A DNA stretch of 64,000 bases from Magnetococcales bacterium (GCA_015229005.1 JADGCL010000002.1:1-64000), one strand, 5' to 3'. Positions 55,979 through 64,000 are shown, numbered from the stretch's first letter. The notes: a model not told the origin generated them from the letters alone. Numbers and translations are program-made.

Positions 55979-57715
55979 CTAGACCATGCTCACGATGCTT
56001 TTCAGAAGCTCGTCGGCAGCCGTCACCATCTTGCTCGACGCCTGAAAGGCCCGCTGATAGCGGATCAGATCCGTCAACTCCTCCTCCAGCGACACCCCGG
56101 AGTACGAATCCCGCAGATTCTTGAGAAAATCCTGTGTCGATCCCTGCGCCTTCAGCGCCTCATCGTTGCGTTGGATCGTCGACCCCAAAATCCCCACCAT
56201 CGAGGCGTAGTGGGCCGTCAGCGTCAGGTTGTCGTCGAAAAGCTCGTACTTGCTGGTCCGCAGCTCCCCCAGGGCAATGGCGCCCCGGTTGTCGGCGTCA
56301 TTGAAGGTCACCGTACCGTCGGCGTCCACCTCGAGACGACCGACCCCAAGCTTGTCCGGGTCCTCCACCAGCTCGTCGCTCACCTCGAAACTCCTCGCCC
56401 CCACACTCGAGAAGAGCGCCCCCACACCCAACGCCGCCAGCACCCCGGAGGTGTCCGAAACCACCCCGTACACCCCAGACTGGGCCGAGAGCTTCAGCCG
56501 ATTGCCGACAATCTCCGCCTTGATCGCCGGCGAGGCATCCAGCGCCGCCCGAATCGCCTCGATCGAGGCGCCGGGATCGATCGCCACCGTATCGGTGGTC
56601 AGATGGTCGCCGTCGGCCCCATAGGCGAAGGTGACGCTCCCCGCAGTCACCCGGCCCAGGTCCGGCGGCGAACCGACGTAGTCGTCCGAGGTGGCATCCG
56701 TCACCAATGCGTTCATCGCCGTCGTCAGGTCGCCGCCCAGGGAGAACGCCCCGGTCTGCCCGGAAAAAAGTGCCTGGCTCACCGATTGGCTGCTCACCCG
56801 ATTGAGCTGCCAGCGCAGCTCGTCGGTGATCGTCTTGAACCGGGTCAGGAGCCCGTCCGGTCCGTGGATCACCTCGTCGCGCACCTCCATCAGACCCCGG
56901 ATCTGACCGCCGATCATGCTGGTAAAATCACGCCCGTTCAGGGAGATCCCCGGGTACCCCGAGGCCGTCTGCTGCGCACTCCGGGTGAAGGTGGCGGCGT
57001 AGACCGTGTCGGCCAAAAGCTCCTGCCCCTTCGCCGTCATCACCTGCACCGACCCGTCCTGCATATCCAGGGTCTGGATGTCCACCATTTCCCCCAGGGC
57101 GGTGATCTCGTTGCGCAGGTGGTCCTTCAGGTCCAGGGCCGGGCGCGTCGCCTCGGTCCGACCGATCTGGCCATTCAGCTTGCGGATGTTCTGCAGCCGA
57201 CCATTGATGTCGGCCATCACCACGTCGATCTCCTTGTCCACCGGCATGGCCCGGTCCCGGAGCGACTCCTGCATCTTGTTCACGAAACCGGCAAGTCCTT
57301 CCGCCCGGCTCACCAGATCCGCCCGACCCACCGGATTGGTCGGGTTGTCGGTCAGGAGATCGGCGGCGCTGTAGAGCGAATCCAGCCTCTCGGAGAACCC
57401 ATCCCCGTCCATCTCGTTGAAGACATTCTCGACAATCGTCAAAAACCGCTCCCGCGCCTGCAACCGACCCATCTCGCCGTTGCCCATCGCCAGCCGCCGA
57501 TCCAGAAGATTGTCCAGCTGCCGCTTCGCCTCCTGGACCTGTACCCCGGAGCCGATCCGCCACTCGCCCCAGCCCGGCTCCGATTGCAGACTCACCGTCT
57601 GCCGCGAATAGCCAGGGGTGTTGACGTTGGCGATGTTGTGGGAGACCGCCTGCATCGCGCCCTGGTTGGCGAAGATGCCGAGCTTGGAGACATTCAGGAG
57701 ATCGGAGATGCTCAT
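55979..57715 (-). CDS. flgK: Flagellar hook-associated protein 1
   Basis: 578 residues. ISDLLNVSKLGIFANQGAMQ, AVSHNIANVNTPGYSRQTVS and the C-terminal SLEEELTDLIRYQRAFQASS, KMVTAADELLKSIVSM are diagnostic. It joins hook and filament with FlgL. A near-consensus sigma-54 promoter lies about 70 bases upstream, making flgK the probable first gene of the late flagellar transcript flgK-flgL-fliW-flagellin. Confidence 0.97.
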   Translation of the reverse strand: MSISDLLNVSKLGIFANQGAMQAVSHNIANVNTPGYSRQTVSLQSEPGWGEWRIGSGVQVQEAKRQLDNLLDRRLAMGNGEMGRLQARERFLTIVENVFNEMDGDGFSERLDSLYSAADLLTDNPTNPVGRADLVSRAEGLAGFVNKMQESLRDRAMPVDKEIDVVMADINGRLQNIRKLNGQIGRTEATRPALDLKDHLRNEITALGEMVDIQTLDMQDGSVQVMTAKGQELLADTVYAATFTRSAQQTASGYPGISLNGRDFTSMIGGQIRGLMEVRDEVIHGPDGLLTRFKTITDELRWQLNRVSSQSVSQALFSGQTGAFSLGGDLTTAMNALVTDATSDDYVGSPPDLGRVTAGSVTFAYGADGDHLTTDTVAIDPGASIEAIRAALDASPAIKAEIVGNRLKLSAQSGVYGVVSDTSGVLAALGVGALFSSVGARSFEVSDELVEDPDKLGVGRLEVDADGTVTFNDADNRGAIALGELRTSKYELFDDNLTLTAHYASMVGILGSTIQRNDEALKAQGSTQDFLKNLRDSYSGVSLEEELTDLIRYQRAFQASSKMVTAADELLKSIVSMV

Positions 57716-58134
57716 ATCGCTGGTTTCCCACTCGTTGGTCCGGGGCCTTTTCCTGCCCGCCGGTTCCGGCTTTACGAACCCGATCGTTGCACCACTCGTG
57801 CCAAGTGTCGATTTCCCCCGAAATCACCCCAGGTTCAGCCCCCACAAATACAGAATAAGGCCTTGAATTTTGCATAATTGCCAAGTTCTGCCGACACCAC
57901 GCCGACGCTCCGCCAGCAGCCAGCGCAGATCTTGTGCCAAAGCTTCCGTTTCCCCTCCAGGGCCGGCAAACTTTACCTCTCCCACACCCATTGCCGACCT
58001 CCCGGACCGGAAACGAACACCCGATCGACCGCCCCAAAGCGACCGGAACGACCATCGACAGGCCATGACGACGGGGGAACCCTCGTGATACCCTATGATT
58101 TTTCGGAGCCTTCGGTAACCTTCCAGGACCTCGG
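57716..58134. other. Divergent flgK-suhB intergenic region
   Basis: 419 bp. It contains the sigma-54 promoter of flgK at 57788-57803 and an AT-rich stretch near 57845-57885. The rightward promoter of suhB should also be here. ORFs in this stretch (about 70-80 residues) lack ribosome sites and look random. Confidence 0.65.
57788..57803 (-). promoter_or_regulatory. Sigma-54 promoter of flgK
   Basis: TGGCACGAGTGGTGCA on the minus strand agrees with TGGCACG-N4-TTGCA at all but one position, with the GG and GC exactly ten bases apart. The start point would be near 57776, giving a leader of about 60 bases. Sigma-54 control of hook and filament genes is usual in polar flagellates. Confidence 0.78.
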
Positions 58135-58962
58135 ATGAACTATTCGCCCCTCCTGACCGTCATGGTCCGCGCCGCCCGCAAGGCCGGCGCCCTCGCCGTC
58201 CAGTTCTTCGATCGCCGTCACCAACTGGAGGTGGCCTTCAAGGGCAAGGATGACCCGGTCACTTCTGCCGACACCGCCGTGGAGAAGGAAATTCTCTTCC
58301 ACCTCCGCAAGGCCTATCCGCGTTACGGAATCCTGGCCGAGGAGAGTCCCCCGTCGACCGGCAAGGAAGAATGGCAGTGGGTGGTCGACCCCATCGACGG
58401 CACCCTCAACTTCCTCCACGGCAATCCCCACTTCGCCCTCTCGATCGGCCTGGCACGGGGCGACGAGCTCCAGGCGGGCGTGGTCTACGACCCGGTCCGC
58501 GACGAACTTTTCACCGCCGAAAGGGGAAGGGGGGCCTTTCTCAACGACCAGCGTATTCGCGTCAGTGATCGCGGCACCTTGAACGGGGCCCTGATCGCCA
58601 CCGGTTTTCCGTTGCGCCGGAAACACCTGGCCGCCCCCTATCTCTCCTCGTTCGCCGCCGTCTTCGCCGCCAGCGCCGATATCCGCCGCGCCGGCAGCGC
58701 CTCGCTGGACCTGGCCTATACTGCCGCCGGTCGCTTCGATGGTTTCTGGGAGTCGGGGCTGAGCCCCTGGGACATCGCCGCCGGCTGCATCATCGTCCAG
58801 GAGGCGGGGGGGTTCTGCAGTGATTTCCAGGGAGGCAATCAATTCCTGGGTTCGGGGAACATCGTCGCCGGCAATCCCAACCTGCACCGGCACCTCCTGA
58901 CGACCCTGGAGGGATCGGAGCTCCCTCAGGCCCTGGGTCAATCCGGGACCGGTCCGGGATAA
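58135..58962 (+). CDS. suhB: Inositol monophosphatase family protein
   Basis: 275 residues. Metal-site motifs: AEES in GILAEESP, WVVDPIDGTLNFLHG and the C-terminal WDIAAGCIIVQEAGG. The SuhB class dephosphorylates inositol-1-phosphate and in E. coli also takes part in rRNA antitermination. ATG 58135; no strong ribosome site was found. Confidence 0.94.
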   Translation: MNYSPLLTVMVRAARKAGALAVQFFDRRHQLEVAFKGKDDPVTSADTAVEKEILFHLRKAYPRYGILAEESPPSTGKEEWQWVVDPIDGTLNFLHGNPHFALSIGLARGDELQAGVVYDPVRDELFTAERGRGAFLNDQRIRVSDRGTLNGALIATGFPLRRKHLAAPYLSSFAAVFAASADIRRAGSASLDLAYTAAGRFDGFWESGLSPWDIAAGCIIVQEAGGFCSDFQGGNQFLGSGNIVAGNPNLHRHLLTTLEGSELPQALGQSGTGPG

Positions 58963-58968
58963 TCGGGA

Positions 58969-59838
58969 TCACAACTCCAGAGCCACCATCTCGCTGTAGA
59001 GAAAATCCACCTCCCCGGCCCCGGCGGGGACTCCCACCGCCGGCGGGCGATAGAGGCGCGGCTGGGTATCCTCGGCAGCCCAGGCCAGAACCGGTCGGGT
59101 CGCCACGAGACGGGTCGGAATCGACAGCAGGGCCACCCCCAGCCGCCTCCGAACGCCGGCGGCCAGAGGACCCAGACCCCCGGCGAGGATCCCGGGGTCG
59201 CTCGCATGCAGAACCCGCAACATCGGCAACCGTTTGTAGCGGCAAAACGTTCCCACCAGGTACGACCATCCCGCCCCGCCATCGCCCAGGGCCAGATGCA
59301 CCAGCCAGGGATAGCGCCGGTGCCAGCGGAAATCCTCGGCGGCCTGACCGCGCAGCCGCTCGCCGATAGCGGCGTGATCCCCGACCACCTCCCAGCGCCG
59401 CGAGAAGAACCCGGTCGGGGAGAGGGCCGGGACGACCCAGAATCGACCCGGCAGACGCCGAAAACCCAGCCGCTCGCAAATGGCCGCCACCTCGGCCGTC
59501 GGCGTCAGACTGGTGAAATGACACCCCTTCCGCCCCAGCGCCGCCAGCAACAGCCGCAGGCTCTCCCGACGCCACGCCGGCAGGACGCACCAACTGCCCA
59601 GGTTGCAGAACAGCGCCTTTTGCCCCGCAACCGACCGCTCGGAATAAAGACCCAGAATGACCCCCACTACCCGCCCCTCATGGCGCAAATGAAAGCCGTA
59701 ATCGGGCTTGTCCGACAGCCAGGGATAGCGACAAAGTCCCAGCCAGTCGGCGACCGGAATATGGGACGGCAGCTCTTCGTGCAGAAACCGGCAAACCGGG
59801 TCGAGATCCGCTTCCTGGATGGGACAAAGTGTGGCCAT
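58969..59838 (-). CDS. GNAT-like acetyltransferase domain protein
   Basis: 289 residues from ATG 59838; the 338-residue track ORF begins too early. The N-terminal 130 residues look like a GNAT fold (EGRVVGVILGLYSERSVAGQ, WCVLPAWRRESLRLLLAALG, EVAAICERLGFRRLPG), with the acetyl-CoA loop poorly conserved. The C-terminal half (FSRRWEVVGDHAAIGERLRG onward) is not recognised. It ends six bases from suhB (convergent) and is divergent from the methyltransferase gene. Substrate unknown. Confidence 0.6.
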   Translation of the reverse strand: MATLCPIQEADLDPVCRFLHEELPSHIPVADWLGLCRYPWLSDKPDYGFHLRHEGRVVGVILGLYSERSVAGQKALFCNLGSWCVLPAWRRESLRLLLAALGRKGCHFTSLTPTAEVAAICERLGFRRLPGRFWVVPALSPTGFFSRRWEVVGDHAAIGERLRGQAAEDFRWHRRYPWLVHLALGDGGAGWSYLVGTFCRYKRLPMLRVLHASDPGILAGGLGPLAAGVRRRLGVALLSIPTRLVATRPVLAWAAEDTQPRLYRPPAVGVPAGAGEVDFLYSEMVALEL

Positions 59839-60177
59839 ATCGCGCCCGGAAAGAGGATAGATCTCCTGCAAAAGGAAGGAGCTCCATGACGGAACCGTCA
59901 GATCAAGTCCCTCCCTGGAAGACTCTTCCCGTCCATCAACAGGCCAACGAGGGAGAGACCCCCATCCTGGAGAATGACCCGGCAAAGGTCAACACCGACC
60001 GCCGCCGGACAAACCCGCCCCGAAAGGAGATGAATCGGGCCAGGGGATTGCGGTATGATGGCAACCGCTTGCCACCGGAACGGATCATGTCGGGGGCTTC
60101 GCCCCCGAACCCCCACTGGGGGGCGGCAAAGCCTCCCCCCAGACCCCCCAGCCCCTTTTGGGAAGTGGGAAGTGCTT
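59839..60177. other. Intergenic region with dispersed repeat
   Basis: 339 bp between the GNAT-like and methyltransferase genes. It contains the GC-rich repeat at 60091-60155. A plus-strand ATG at 59886 has AAGGAAGGAG before it, but its frame runs through the repeat and on into the methyltransferase gene out of frame, so it is not called. Confidence 0.6.
60091..60155. repeat. GGGGCTTCGCCCC dispersed repeat, third copy
   Basis: GGGGGCTTCGCCCCCGAACC with downstream arms CCCCCACTGGGGGG and GCCTCCCCCCAGACC, aligning with the full copy at 17928-17994. It ends about 25 bases before the methyltransferase start. Confidence 0.8.
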
Positions 60178-60999
60178 ATGACGCCCCCCGGAGATCCGGT
60201 CGACTCCTACTCGCGACTCGGCGCCGGAGTCTACGAAGACGCGGTCAACAAGAGTCTCCTGCACTACGGGGAGGCGAGTCGGGAGTTCCTGGAGGGGCTC
60301 TGCTGGCGGCCCGGGGAGCGCCGCCTCCTGGACATCGGCTGCGGCACGGGGATGCTCTTCGATCTCCTCGGAGAGAAACTGGCCGCGTTGGGCATCACCG
60401 CCCTGGGGATCGACCCCGCCGCCGGAATGTTGGCCATCGCCCGGGAAAAACACCAGGGAAAACCCCATCTCACCTTTGCGGAGGGTTCCTTCGAGCGGAT
60501 CCCGCTCCCCGACGACGAGGTCGACCGCATCGTCTCGGTCTTCGCGCTCCACTGGGTCCCCGATATCGCCGCCGCGGCCCGGGAGATGGCCAGGGTCCTC
60601 AAAAAGGATGGGGAGGCGGACCTGATCCTGATCGCCAAGGGGGACGGCGCCAGGTTTCACAAGGCGGTGAGTCAGGCCCTCCGCAAACATCTCTCCTTCG
60701 CCGAGATCATGAAGACGACCACCATGGTCCGCAGCGTCGACGAGGCAAAACTGCGCCTGGCGCTGGAACCCCTGATCGCGGGAAGAGAAAGCCTGATCCG
60801 GACCCGCGAGCGCGTGGTCCATGCCAGCTTCGAGGAGCACATGCGCTGGTGGCAGGCGCGGGCGGCCACGGTCTTCGCCACCGTCCGGGACAAGGAGAAG
60901 TTCCTCGGGGATCTCCGCGAGGAGTTGGAAAAAACGGCCACGGATCAGGGGATTCCCTTCGATTCGGTCACCATCACCGTGCATGTGGGAGCAGCCTGA
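60178..60999 (+). CDS. Class I SAM-dependent methyltransferase
   Basis: 273 residues from ATG 60178, after the repeat; the track start at 60055 runs through the repeat. Motif I is LLDIGCGTGMLFDLL, followed by ALGIDPAAGMLAIARE, the acidic loop PDDEVDRIVSVFALHWV and EMARVLKKDGEADLIL. The C-terminal 90 residues are helical. UbiE/BioC-like in pattern, but the substrate cannot be told. It ends three bases before an acyl-carrier-like gene, so the substrate may be carrier-bound. Confidence 0.85.
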   Translation: MTPPGDPVDSYSRLGAGVYEDAVNKSLLHYGEASREFLEGLCWRPGERRLLDIGCGTGMLFDLLGEKLAALGITALGIDPAAGMLAIAREKHQGKPHLTFAEGSFERIPLPDDEVDRIVSVFALHWVPDIAAAAREMARVLKKDGEADLILIAKGDGARFHKAVSQALRKHLSFAEIMKTTTMVRSVDEAKLRLALEPLIAGRESLIRTRERVVHASFEEHMRWWQARAATVFATVRDKEKFLGDLREELEKTATDQGIPFDSVTITVHVGAA

Positions 61000-61002
61000 A
61001 CC

Positions 61003-61227
61003 ATGAAACGGGAAGAGATCGTCGAACGGTTGAAGGCACGATTGGCAAAGGAGAAGATCGTCATCCGCGAGGAGACGGATCCCCTCGATCTCGACTCCTT
61101 CCTGATCGTCGAACTCATCGCCTGGGCCCAGGACGAGCTGGGGATCGCCCTGGATGTGGCGGCAATGGATTTTTCGGTCTTTGCCAGTTTCGACGCCCTC
61201 GCGGAACACATCTTCGACACCCAGTGA
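61003..61227 (+). CDS. Acyl carrier protein-like
   Basis: 74 residues, acidic. The phosphopantetheine site is DPLDLDSFLIVELI with Ser32 (LDSF in place of the usual LDSL), framed by the ACP helices. Not the housekeeping AcpP, which has DSLDTVEL. It starts three bases after the methyltransferase stop and is translated with it. The pair suggests a small carrier-bound modification pathway; no ligase or synthase is next to it. Confidence 0.82.
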   Translation: MKREEIVERLKARLAKEKIVIREETDPLDLDSFLIVELIAWAQDELGIALDVAAMDFSVFASFDALAEHIFDTQ

Positions 61228-61254
61228 GCCGGGCGCGGCGCAAAACCGGGCCAT

Positions 61255-62238
61255 TCAGGGAACGGCGACCCTCGCCAGGAGTTCGGCGACGAAGCGATCC
61301 GCCGTCACCCCTTCCGCCTCCGCCTCGTAGGTCAGGATCAGGCGGTGGCGCAGGACCTCGAACGCCACCGCGTGGAAATCCCCGGGGGTGACGTAGTCGC
61401 GCCCCGAGAGCCAGGCGTGGGCCCGGGCGCACCGGTCCAGGGCGATCGTCGCCCGGGGGCTCGCCCCGTAGCGGACCCAGCCCGCCAGCTCGCTCCCGAA
61501 GGGTGACGGATCCCGGGTCGCCAGGACCAGACGCACCGGATAGGACTCGAGGGCGGGGGCAAGATGCACCTCCAGGACCTGCCGCCGGGCGGCGAAGAGG
61601 GTCTCCTGGGTCACGACCGGCGGCGGCAGGAGCGCCGTCGCGTCTCCGGGGGCGGCCAACGCCGCCAGCGCCTCGCCCCGGGCGAGCCGCAGGATCTCCG
61701 CCTCCGCCCCGGCCCCGGGGTAGTCGATCCGGACCTTCATGAGAAACCGGTCGAGCTGGGCCTCGGGCAGGGGGTAGGTCCCCTCCTGCTCGATCGGGTT
61801 CTGGGTCGCCATCACCAGAAAGAGCCGCGGCAGGGGATGCGTCTCCTGCCCCACCGTCACCTGCCGCTCCGCCATCGCCTCCAGCAGGGCCGACTGCACC
61901 TTCGCCGGCGCCCGGTTGACCTCGTCGGCAAGGACTAGATTGTGGAAGACCGGTCCCGGACGGAACCGGAACGACCCCTCCTCCGGGCGATAGACCTCCG
62001 TCCCCACCAGGTCCGACGGCAGGAGATCCGGGGTGAACTGGATACGGTGGAAATCCCCCTCCAGGGAGGCGGCGAGCGCCCGCACCGCCCGCGTCTTCGC
62101 AAGCCCCGGCGCCCCCTCCACCAGAAGATGCCCATCGGCCAGGAGGGCCACCAGCAGGGAGCGGATCAGCCCCTCCTGACCGATCACCTGCCGTTCCAGA
62201 TGTTCCCGCAACGCCCGCAAGGCTTCCTGTCCCGACAC
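61255..62238 (-). CDS. MoxR-family AAA+ ATPase
   Basis: 327 residues from GTG 62238 (GGAGGG nine bases upstream; the track begins 15 codons earlier). Walker A GAPGLAKTRAVRALA, Walker B VLADEVNRAPAKVQ, sensor 1 MATQNPIEQEGTYPLPEAQ and DRFLMKVRIDYPG are those of MoxR proteins, which act as chaperones for insertion of metals or activation of VWA-domain proteins. In most genomes DUF58 and VWA genes follow; here the downstream side meets the ACP gene instead, so the partners are not in place. Confidence 0.93.
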   Translation of the reverse strand: MSGQEALRALREHLERQVIGQEGLIRSLLVALLADGHLLVEGAPGLAKTRAVRALAASLEGDFHRIQFTPDLLPSDLVGTEVYRPEEGSFRFRPGPVFHNLVLADEVNRAPAKVQSALLEAMAERQVTVGQETHPLPRLFLVMATQNPIEQEGTYPLPEAQLDRFLMKVRIDYPGAGAEAEILRLARGEALAALAAPGDATALLPPPVVTQETLFAARRQVLEVHLAPALESYPVRLVLATRDPSPFGSELAGWVRYGASPRATIALDRCARAHAWLSGRDYVTPGDFHAVAFEVLRHRLILTYEAEAEGVTADRFVAELLARVAVP

Positions 62239-62521
62239 CGTCTTCACCCCTCCGCCAGCGTCCACCCGCCCCCACCCTCCCAATCAGGGATTATTTCATG
62301 CGGCCGGCGGCGGCTGTCAACCCATCCCCCCAGGAAAAAAACGGCACCGATTTTTCCCCATCCGGGGTGTCGCCGCGACCTTCACCCCCTGTAGACTGGC
62401 GCCGACGCCCGACCCCGCTCCTTCGAGGGAGCCCGACCGGCCCTCTCCCCGAGCCTCACGCCCCCGGACCGTCCCGCTAGGACCGTCCGGGAACAGGGGA
62501 AGCGGCCCAACCTCTGGACCG
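62239..62521. other. Divergent moxR-GDT1 intergenic region
   Basis: 283 bp. It has a hairpin at 62464-62490 and no recognisable yybP-ykoY manganese riboswitch core, although the downstream gene family is often controlled by one. No gene seen. Confidence 0.6.
62464..62490. other. Hairpin and direct repeat before the GDT1-like gene
   Basis: CCGGACCGTCC and GGACCGTCCGG pair with a single mismatch around a CGCTA loop; the same bases hold a direct repeat GGACCGTCC. It ends 31 bases before the ATG, so it could affect initiation or be an operator. Confidence 0.6.
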
Positions 62522-63139
62522 ATGCCGACCATGACGACCGAAACCCTCGCCGCCACGCTCCCGATGGCCCAGATATCGGCCATTCTCACCGCCTACTTCC
62601 CGGTGGCCCTGGCGGAGATGGGTGACAAGAGTCAACTGGTCTGCATGACCCTCGCCTCGCGCTATCGCCCCTGGCCGATATTCCTCGGCGCCGGGAGCGC
62701 CTTCATCCTCTTGAACATCCTGGCGGTCCTCTTCGGGGCGACGGTGGCCGCGTGGGTCCCGGAGCGGCTCCTGACGATCGGCGTCGCCCTGCTCTTCGCC
62801 GGTTTCGGGCTCCACACCCTCTTCGCCGCTGAACCGGACGCAAAAGAAGCTGCGGTGGAAGGCCCGCACCACCACGGGGCGATCACCGCTTTTCTGATGG
62901 TTTTTCTGTCGGAGTTTGGGGACAAGACCCAGATCGTGGTCGCCGGCCTGGCCGGAACCGCCGCGAGCCCTGCCGCCATCTGGCTCGGGGCGACGGCGGC
63001 CCTCCTCACCACCACCGCCCTCGGCATCTGGGCGGGACGCGCCCTCCATGGCAGGCTGCCGCTCGCCCACCTCAAACGCGGCGCCGGCATCCTCTTCCTG
63101 CTGCTCGCGGCCATGGCAGCGCTGAAGGCGGCGGCCTGA
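62522..63139 (+). CDS. GDT1/TMEM165 (UPF0016) family cation transporter
   Basis: 205 residues with six membrane helices in two halves, each carrying the family signature: ALAEMGDKSQLVCMTLA and FLSEFGDKTQIVVAGLA. A His-containing loop (EGPHHHG) joins the halves. Members export manganese or exchange calcium/manganese for protons. ATG 62522 or the ATG nine bases later. Likely a manganese exporter. Confidence 0.93.
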   Translation: MPTMTTETLAATLPMAQISAILTAYFPVALAEMGDKSQLVCMTLASRYRPWPIFLGAGSAFILLNILAVLFGATVAAWVPERLLTIGVALLFAGFGLHTLFAAEPDAKEAAVEGPHHHGAITAFLMVFLSEFGDKTQIVVAGLAGTAASPAAIWLGATAALLTTTALGIWAGRALHGRLPLAHLKRGAGILFLLLAAMAALKAAA

Positions 63140-63150
63140 AGAAGCGCCCC

Positions 63151-63214
63151 TTCCCAGGAAGTTCACCTCCGCAATGCGAAGGCCCGCCCTTTCCCAAGAA
63201 CTCCACCTCCACAA
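63151..63214. repeat. Imperfect 24-bp direct repeat
   Basis: TTCCCAGGAAGTTCACCTCC and TTCCCAAGAACTCCACCTCC recur 40 bases apart (20 of 24 bases shared) in the 268-bp gap before the second DUF1640-like gene. Origin unknown. Confidence 0.6.
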
Positions 63215-63407
63215 AAGGTTCGATGGAGCGTCTCAAAAGGTGATGATCCGTCCAAAGAGGTCTGGTAGGATGGGCGGGGGAGGTTCTGTGAGCGGTGCGT
63301 GGAACGTCTCCTCTCCCGCGCAGGAAGTCCGCCGACGCGGCGCTGTGCCTCGGTCGGTGAAATGACAAGGGAAGGAGCCGGCAGGACCGACGCAAAAGGA
63401 GATCACC

Positions 63408-63710
63408 GTGAGTGCTGCCGTAACGTTCGACACCCATGCCTACATCAAGGAACTGAAGGCCGCCGGGTTTACCGAGGAACAAGCCGAAGTCCAGTCAAAA
63501 GCCCTCTCCAGCATCTTCAGGGCGAACCTGGATGAGTTGGCCACAAGACGGGACCTCAAGGAACTGGAGCTGTCCACCAAGGGAGATTTGCGGCAGCTGG
63601 AAACCAAGATCGCCGAGGTCAAGGCCGAACTCATCAATTGGATGTTCGGCGTGGCCGCCGGGCAGGCGATGTTCATCATCGCCATCCTCAAAATGTTCCC
63701 ATCCCGCTGA
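63408..63710 (+). CDS. DUF1640-like coiled-coil membrane protein, copy B
   Basis: 100 residues from GTG 63408 with AAAGGAG upstream, as in copy A. VTFDTHAYIKELKAAGFTEE opens it; the coiled coil (LATRRDLKELELSTKGDLRQ) is rearranged and lacks the SKIDTK unit of copy A; the end WMFGVAAGQAMFIIAILK is identical to copy A at the protein level and nearly so in DNA. One membrane helix. Function unknown. Confidence 0.82.
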   Translation: MSAAVTFDTHAYIKELKAAGFTEEQAEVQSKALSSIFRANLDELATRRDLKELELSTKGDLRQLETKIAEVKAELINWMFGVAAGQAMFIIAILKMFPSR

Positions 63711-63723
63711 ACCCCGGTGATTC

Positions 63724-64000
63724 CTAGCGAATCACCGCATGCAGGCGGATCGCGAGTACCCGGGGGGACATTTCCCCGAGCTGCTCCAGGAGCCCTTCCA
63801 GGACGGAAACCTTCTCGTCATCGCGAAAGAACTCCCGGACCTCCTCGCTGAAACGGTCGCTCCCGACCTCCCGATTGGCGAGATCATCGGCCAGGAGATA
63901 CCCCTCCGCCGTCAGGCTCGGCAGTCCCACGTCCCCGGTCACGACCCCTTCGCGCCGCTTCTCCTCGAAGAGGGGACCCCATTCGCGATAGTCGAAGCGG
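63724..64000 (-). CDS. C-terminal part of an unknown gene (cut by window edge)
   Basis: The frame is open to the right edge (91 codons and a stop). The visible end reads FDYREWGPLFEEKRREGVVT, then GYLLADDLANREVGSDRFSE and LLEQLGEMSPRVLAIRLHAV. Charged, helical, no family recognised. It is convergent with the second DUF1640-like gene. Confidence 0.65.
   Translation of the reverse strand, partial: RFDYREWGPLFEEKRREGVVTGDVGLPSLTAEGYLLADDLANREVGSDRFSEEVREFFRDDEKVSVLEGLLEQLGEMSPRVLAIRLHAVIR

Noticed and set aside
54368-57877. 1169-residue plus-strand ORF across flgL and flgK
   Set aside because: His/Arg/Pro-rich shadow without family features; flgL and flgK are certain on the minus strand.
59886-60090. 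Small plus-strand gene with AGGAG upstream
   Set aside because: Its frame continues through a repeat and into another gene; the amino-acid sequence shows no natural pattern.
62284-62521. yybP-ykoY manganese riboswitch
   Set aside because: No GGGGAGUA-type conserved loop could be found, only an unrelated hairpin.

Overview
The window is a high-GC stretch of a Gram-negative chromosome. It looks like a flagellated, piliated, respiring proteobacterium: F-type ATP synthase genes, a three-subunit cytochrome bc1 complex, a TonB-era outer-membrane secretin, polar-type flagellar genes and sigma-54 signatures. Taxonomy is inference only. The mix (ThiS-ThiG fusion, MSHA-type pilus genes, several flagellins with FliW) would fit a deep-branching proteobacterium such as the Magnetococcia, but nothing here proves that. 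No rRNA, tRNA, CRISPR array or intact insertion sequence was seen.

Layout. 1-5.2 kb: a signalling block with two tandem cytidylate-kinase-like (AAK26) proteins, one fused to a cyclic-nucleotide-binding domain and a receiver domain, a CheY-like receiver and a divergent sigma-54 activator. 5.2-9.6 kb (minus): a tightly coupled operon of precorrin-2 dehydrogenase, YjgN/DUF898 membrane protein, M48 peptidase and a RumA-type RNA methyltransferase. 9.8-11.2 kb: an AbrB/PIN toxin-antitoxin pair with a visible operator, and an exported nuclease. 11.4-19.9 kb (plus): atpHAGDC followed by glmU and glmS, with an accessory lower-GC AlbA_2 (Schlafen-like) gene directly behind glmS at an attTn7-like site. 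22-26.5 kb (minus): ccdA, cutA and tlpA, then petABC ending at a clear intrinsic terminator. 26.9-29.7 kb: trmL, a DsbA-like protein with a SurA-like N-terminus, and two tandem COQ10-like proteins. 29.8-37.3 kb (plus): gap, a 1427-residue PPDK-like protein, a thiS-thiG fusion, an unknown gene and a DUF1640-like coiled-coil membrane protein.

37.4-45.8 kb (minus): four MSHA-type pilus assembly genes (AAA+/SPOR protein, secretin, TPR protein, GspE ATPase), coupled by stop/start overlaps. 46.1-57.7 kb (minus): a late flagellar cluster read as flgK, flgL, fliW, a 960-residue repeat-bearing flagellin, a second fliW, an ordinary 282-residue flagellin, fliD, two fliS and a FliT-like gene. A near-consensus sigma-54 promoter precedes flgK. 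58-64 kb: suhB, a GNAT-like protein, a methyltransferase with an acyl-carrier-like protein, a MoxR ATPase, a GDT1/TMEM165-family transporter, a second DUF1640-like gene, and a partial unknown gene at the right edge.

Most interesting: the AAK26-cNMP-REC fusion with its neighbours; the giant flagellin with five tandem Ala-rich repeats and its own FliW; the PPDK-like protein with a 900-residue unknown N-terminus; and the AlbA_2-ATPase-TPR gene behind glmS. Most long ORFs in the supplied track are GC-driven antisense or out-of-frame shadows and were left out.
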